From contig NC_051100.1 of the NCBI RefSeq assembly GCF_901709675.1, positions 7,350,786 to 7,414,785 on the forward strand: DNA of 64,000 nucleotides, given 5' to 3'. The notes beneath the pieces are model-generated. The model saw only the letters and a program-made list of their open reading frames with translations. It had not been told where the DNA came from and made no database searches. Positions within the stretch are counted from its first letter, which is position 1. Every line of letters begins with the position of its first letter. The position numbers and the translations under genes are program-made. The DNA comes from Syngnathus acus (taxonomy: Eukaryota; Chordata; Actinopteri; Syngnathiformes; Syngnathidae). Below, piece by piece: positions 58,541 through 64,000 of this stretch.

Positions 58541-60574
58541 CTGCCAGGTAGGAGTGATCGTACATCCCCCTTGACGCAATATTCAAAGCAACTTATACAA
58601 TGTTTTTGGTTTTAATTCTCTTCCTACATCCATACCAAATAGGGTAAAGATGGGCTTCACCATTTCGACTGACTAGAATAGATTTATTGTGCAAAGCAGG
58701 TCCTCCATATGCAGTACAGTATGATTTTGTTTTGAATTACGATCAGATAAGTCGTAACCTTTTTTCATGTTTTTTTTTTTGTATGCAAAAGGTTCCTCAT
58801 CACCCAATGTTAAAATATAGCTGACCTCAGCAATACTCCACTGGCCAATGTTGGCAGTTGTTTTACCATGTACTAATGCATTATGCGCCTCTCATGTACC
58901 ATATTGAGACCATATTTAACTTTCCACACATTATATACGTACGTTCTCGATTTGTTCACTGCCATCAGATCAGGCTCGAATTGACAGACTGGAGCTCATC
59001 TGTCCGTTTATGGTGCAGTCGCTTTGGCAGATATCTGATCCGATTCTTGGAGACCGTTTTTTCCTCTTTGCACTGCCATGACCCATATCAGTGCTCCACA
59101 AAAATCTCAATTGTGTCACTTGTAAATCTAGCCAAATCATTTCAAAAGGCAGTGGGTCAATTACACTCGCATGAAAATTGGTTTAACAGGTTGAAATGAG
59201 ATTTAAGAGATGCAATTCTCTGTCAAATTATACTAATCAGGATAATGTTTTTTAATCAGTGCTTAGTGAATGACTAAGGAGTAAATGTTAGTGAAAATCC
59301 TATCATAACAAAAGCTTGCTAATAAATGGATAAATAAAAAAAATTATGGATAAATTATTGTTTATCACATGGACTGTTTTCATTTATGCTAATGCATGTG
59401 CAATTCAGCAAAAAGACTCCAATTTGTGGCTTGATCCCACGCTTGTCTTCTAGAAATGTCCATATTCTCTGGTTATGCCCTCAGCAAATCGTCCTTCCAA
59501 CTTCCAAACCCACAACACTTGGAAGAAGACTGCTCTCATTACTACTATTTTCCTTCTGGTCCGTCAGAGATGGGGCTGTCTGTTGTACAATTTTATGCTC
59601 TCCTTATCGGCTTCTCTTTCCACCCGTGGTAATTGAGGCTGGCGGTATGCCAGTGTGGAGTGAAGGGGGTGGAGAGGAGGAAGGAGAAGAAGGACAGAAG
59701 CGCAGGCGATTGAGGGAGGGCCTTCTTTCATTCACCAGACAAAACCTGCATTTGTTCATGCACTTTCTGACAATCCTGGCCTGGGAACAGTAATGATCAC
59801 TAATCCCTCTTATTGAGAAGGATTAACAGGAATTTTCACAAGGGCTTGGAACATTTACAGGTAATATCTTGCAAACATTTGGGATGCTATGACACCTGTG
59901 TTTGGGGAATTCTTATATGCATGGTGGTGTGTGACGAATGTATCAGTGCAGGTTGTTTACTCATGCAAAAAAGGTTATTGAATTGTATTGTAGCTAACAC
60001 AATGTCAGCTTTGATTTAGTGTTGCAAGGGTGGCATATTGAAGTCATTAAGTACAATTATCAGTACCAGTCTGAAATGATTTTTTTGTGAATTTGTGCAA
60101 GCACATTGGCATCAAATAATGACTTGCAAGTATTGTTAAGTTTTTTTTTGCAAAGGTGACCATATAATGCAGAGCATATGAAGGGCAATGATCTATAAGA
60201 CTTGGGGCAGTAAATATAAAAATTGGCTGTGCTGGTTGGAAGGCAGTCGGACCCCTCTAAGCTAATGATTACAAGTCTTTTGGATGTTGAGTAGATTTCG
60301 AAGGAGAACAACTAACATGACTTGGCATTTCTATGTTGCTTGAAGAATCTGGCAGCTGTAAATGTCCATGATGTTGGGCACGGTTCAGCCACAGAAGTTG
60401 TTGATTTTGGAATAGAATAGCTTTCTTTTGTCAAATTTATATCAGATGCAACATCGGCAAGGCAACTGGATTTACTCTTTGGTGTGAAACTATTCAAAAT
60501 ATAGATACAGTACTCAATGAATACAACTCTTCCGGGTCTAATACTGTTGTTCGAATGTTGCATTACAGTAGGCA

Positions 60575-60653
60575 ATGAATGAATGGATGAATGAGTGGGG
60601 ACATGAATGAATGAATGAATGAATGAATGAATGCACGGATGAATGAATGAATG
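60575..60653 (+). repeat. (GAAT)n microsatellite
   Basis: About fifteen imperfect aatg units from 60575, interrupted by gagtgggg and cacgg. It is adjacent to the repeat relic at 60691 and could be its expanded tail. Confidence 0.85.
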
Positions 60654-60690
60654 TCCCATAATATTCCAGAGCCCCACAATCCATCATATA

Positions 60691-60790
60691 TGCATTCATT
60701 TTCAGTAGTACTTGTCCTCATGTGAGTTGAAGTCTTCCCCAGTTGATTCGGGGCGAGAGGTGTGATATACCCTTGTGTGGTCACCAAACA
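60691..60790 (-). repeat. decayed teleost interspersed repeat, minus orientation
   Basis: Reads tgcattcattttcagtagta, cttgtcctcatgtgag, then gattcggggcgagaggtgtg and atatacccttgtgtggtcacc. In reverse complement this matches the layout of the common fish repeat (ggtcgcc..gtgtacc..cgcctctcgccc..gaggataagcg..agaaaatg). The microsatellite at its 3' side fits the usual tandem tail. Confidence 0.5.
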
Positions 60791-63461
60791 ATTTATTTGG
60801 AGTAGTTTTTTAATATTTGTGTTACAGTTGAGAATCTTAAAGGTTATCTCTAGACTTACGAAACTATAGTGACAGTGAGAACCTGAACAAATTGATTGAC
60901 TTTTCCTTTAATTAGAACATTTTGGAAGTCAACTATTGCTACATAATGGATCGTCTTCCATTTTAGAGGTCCCACTGTGATATCATTTGAAATATGACAA
61001 ACAGTTCTTGCTACCAAACGTAATTCTGGACCAAATGAATATTAAAATAAGATTTACATCAAAGATGACAAAGCACTGGCTAATAATATGCTGCAGTCAT
61101 TGCTGGAATTTCTTCAACTTTTGAGTGTAACCCAAGTTGGGATTTCATGAGATAATTTTCAGACCATAGCCCAAGGCTGTAAAGAAGTCTTTCCCAAAAA
61201 TCAATCCAAATATAGAGACCTGTAAGACATGCATAATATTGCAGCGTGAGTTCACTTTAGTCTTCTATTCCTTGCTCTAAGCTACACTCACTCATCAAGA
61301 AGTAGTCCTACATGTGTTTGGAACCGGCGGAGGCTCGGGAATTTGACTGTCCGACTGTGTAAATGAAATCCATGTGGTGTGAGCAGAGGTGTAGAAACAG
61401 TGCGATTGGGAAAAGTCGTTGGAGGGGAAAGTCATCCAGGCTGCACCTTGCCAATGAGGGAGGGTTTCCAACAGTCTCCCCCAAATCTCTAGTGAGGAAA
61501 ATTCTGAATAAAATGGATTACACAACCAGTTGAAGCATTTTCAAGTGTGTCTCTTTAGTGCTGCGTGAACATTGTGGAAAAATAGAGTCATGTGAATACT
61601 GGAACCTCTCCTTTGGTTGGCTTAAAACTTAAAAGGCTAAGGGTGAAATCTCAGCTACTGTTTGGTTGATCTTAATGTGTCATGATCTGAAATGAGATTT
61701 ACACTATTTCCATTTATATGCAAATGCTATCTGTTCCAGAAGTTTTGCTTCTTACAGTGCATTGCAGAATATCTGGTCCTCATTTGCAACTGCTTCCTTT
61801 AAGCATGTCAGCAGTTTCTCCTCCTCAACATGTTTGAAGCCATCATTTCGTAAGGCGACCGCAGAAATGACTTAGATGATTGAATGTCTGCTGTCGGCTC
61901 ACATGTGAGTCAGTCATCAGCTTGCGTATTAGACTGCATCTCTAATTTCATGTTGGACGTCATAATAAAACCACCTTATGTTCAATATTGTGAGTAGCTT
62001 GCGCAGTGAGGTTAATTGAGTCTTGCGTAATTACAGCTGAGCGATGTTGAAGGCTAATGCCAATATTTTTTATTTAAAATGCTTTCTTTAATAACATTTG
62101 TTTAATGGTTAAACAGAATACATTGATGAATATGCAGTTGCACAATGTGCATTTTTTACCTCCATTAAGCCCATCCAGACTCCTGCAATTCAGAGAGACT
62201 ACGCTCAGCAGCTAAATGCTATAATCATATAATTATGATGTCGAAATGTGGTATAAGAAATGCGGACAACACAGAATGATCACAGGTCCGGACTTAACGT
62301 TTATTGCCCTTGAAACATGGGATTTAAATTGCATTTTAAAATGTGGTAAAATAAACGGAGTTTAGGCCAGTGATTGAAAAAACATTAATAGGAAATATTT
62401 GAATGGCAAAAACAGTTCATTTAATATTTGGTCCTTGTTAGCACTTCTGTCTCACAGCAACAAGGCTTTAAATCTCAGTCTGTGAAGTTTGCTTGTTCTC
62501 CCAGCGGTTGTGTGAATTTCTACCTAAAATCTACCTAAAAACCATGAAGGGTGAAATTCCTTGGCCAGTTCCATATTACCAGTTAATCTTCCCTGTCTCT
62601 GTCTATTCTGCCCTCACGATATCAGAGATGTGGTGGCCACCGGGATTTTATGAAAATTCCATTTCAATTTGTGTTTTCACAGGGAGCTCCAACAAGTTTG
62701 TCATCCAACTAAAAATGTTTCATTTGAATAACGGTATGCTAAACAGGGGGAAAAAAAACATATAACATATGAAGGACAAGTATTGGCAACAAATTTACGG
62801 GGAGGTTATTTATAACTCTTGGACTAAGTGCATGCTTAGATATGAGGGATGAACTGGTAATCCCACAGGAAACACTGAGCACTAGTTCAAGGGTAATTGT
62901 GGTTTAGAGGTTCAATAGACCATTCATTTAGTAGAGCTGATGCTGTCATGTAAGGATGTGCTGGATAACGTCAGAGGAAAATGCTTTCGTGTCCTTAGGC
63001 GTCGAGAGCTGAGAAAGAGGATTGATGTGGCTCTGATGTTTTTGGCCAGGAAGAGAGTTGAGTTGAATTCACTTCCCGTCTTTCTGAAGGCTGGCTGGCA
63101 GTAAAATGATTTGATTTCAATATATAATAACAGCGTCGACCGAGTTACTTCCAAAATGCAGTCAATTATATACTGCATTGCTGTTTTTTGACAACCGATA
63201 TAACAATTAGTAACACTCCCAATAACAAATAGAGAAATATGACTTGGCATTGTAATGAGCTGAAATTTATCTTAATACTTTTTACGAGGTGCAACAGTGG
63301 AGCCGAAGTTTATTCAGCTGGCCAAGTCAGACAAAAGTTGCCAAAACAGGATGTTACAGTTTCTAAGATGCACATTTAATCTGTACCTTACACACGTAGG
63401 GTGAAAAAGCCGGCTGTGTGAAGTTCTGATGGATGCTACATGTTTTCCCCTTTTTCTACAG

Positions 63462-64000
63462 GTGCAACTGGAAGTTAGAGCTGCTACACTATGGGTTACA
63501 AAGCTTGTGTCTTAAGATGCCTATGTGTCATGCTTTTATATCGGATTAACGCAGCACAAGATGAAGACCTAAGAAGTAAGAAGCTCTTTTGTCTTAACTT
63601 GTCCTCACTTTCGCTAAGATTTTGCTTTATGTTTTCTTCAGGTTGTAGGACTGCGGCAGGTGATTTGGTATTTATTGTCGATGGTTCCTGGAGTGTCGAA
63701 GATGTCAACTTTGAATTAGTAAAGCGGTGGCTTGTGAACATAACCAAAAACTTCAACATTGGACAGAAATTTACCCAAGTTGGTGTCGTCCAGTATACCG
63801 ATGATCCCATTTTAGAGATACCTCTGGGGAAGTATTCAACGAATAAAGCTCTCATCAAAGCAATGGAATCCATCGAGTACATGGGAGGAAACACGAGGAC
63901 AGGCGCGGCCATTGAGTTTGCTACAGACAAGCTTTTTGGTCTCTCTGAGCGTGGCCCGATGGGCGTGTCCCGGATTGCAGTTGTCCTCACCGATGGGAAG
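63462..64000 (+). CDS. col21a1: collagen alpha-1(XXI), N-terminus, cut by window edge
   Basis: Exon 63462-63575 opens after tttttctacag; ATG is at 63491 and the exon ends in phase 1. Exon 63652 continues to the window edge. There is a signal peptide of about 22 residues (ACVLRCLCVMLLYRINA), then CRTAAGDLVFIVDGSWSV, the start of a VWA domain. MIDAS residues are all visible: DGSWS, the Thr of GGNTRTG, and Asp in VLTDG. ITKNFNIGQKF and VGVVQYTDDPILEIPLG match COL21A1 closely. COL21A1 is a FACIT-like collagen with VWA, TSPN and interrupted helix; here only about 145 residues are seen. It follows dst on the same strand, as in mammals. Confidence 0.92.

Larger units (their letters stand above)
57058..63461. 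other. intergenic region between the two FACIT collagens
   Basis: 6.4 kb without a confident gene. It contains a minus-strand exon-like segment (58434-58540), a tetranucleotide microsatellite (60575-60653) and a decayed interspersed repeat (60691-60790). Upstream noncoding exons of col21a1 may lie here but cannot be fixed from sequence alone. Confidence 0.6.

Noticed and set aside
59386-59793. 135-codon plus-strand ORF in the spacer
   Set aside because: Low-complexity Arg/Glu/Gly end, no splice signals, no recognisable domain; fits chance in a purine-rich patch.
60575-60653. CRISPR-like regular repeat
   Set aside because: It is a plain tetranucleotide microsatellite with no spacers, in a vertebrate genome.

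Overview
The window is nuclear DNA of a ray-finned (teleost-type) fish. It has intron-split vertebrate genes with compact GT-AG introns, decayed interspersed repeats of types common in fish genomes, dinucleotide and tetranucleotide microsatellites, and a dst-col21a1 linkage as in mammals. All recognised genes lie on the + strand. There is no sign of prokaryotic, viral or CRISPR content.

Region 1 (1-45.8 kb) is the 3' two thirds of a spectraplakin gene, dystonin (dst/BPAG1). I traced 68 coding exons of the long isoform with consistent reading phases, giving about 6,675 residues inside the window. In order they are: a rod-side exon cut by the left edge; an alternative terminal exon with two plakin-repeat modules and its own stop (epithelial BPAG1-e type end, 340-2382); a 6.8 kb giant exon (4652-11458) whose last half is an 11-residue acidic tandem repeat; some thirty-odd spectrin repeats (11551-38441); two EF-hands (38573-38976); a GAS2-related microtubule-binding domain containing an 18-bp microexon (39328-41713); and a Ser/Arg-rich tail with an SxIP end-binding motif (stop at 45144). 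An internal first exon (24452-25690) starts a short isoform of about 2,680 residues with a myristoylation-like N-terminus.

Region 2 (46.5-57.1 kb) is a complete FACIT collagen related to the alpha-1(IX) chain. It has a signal peptide, a TSPN/laminin-G-like domain, a helix of about 338 residues built largely from 54-bp exons, a short cysteine-containing non-collagenous linker, a second helix and a C-terminal NC1. It encodes 767 residues and seems to lack the COL3 segment of classical COL9A1.

Region 3 (57.1-63.5 kb) is mostly empty intergenic sequence holding one unexplained exon-like segment on the minus strand. Region 4 (63.46 kb to the edge) is the start of col21a1: a signal peptide and most of a VWA domain with an intact MIDAS. 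The gene products act at two mechanical interfaces: dst crosslinks cytoskeletal filaments inside cells, and the two FACIT collagens decorate fibrils outside.
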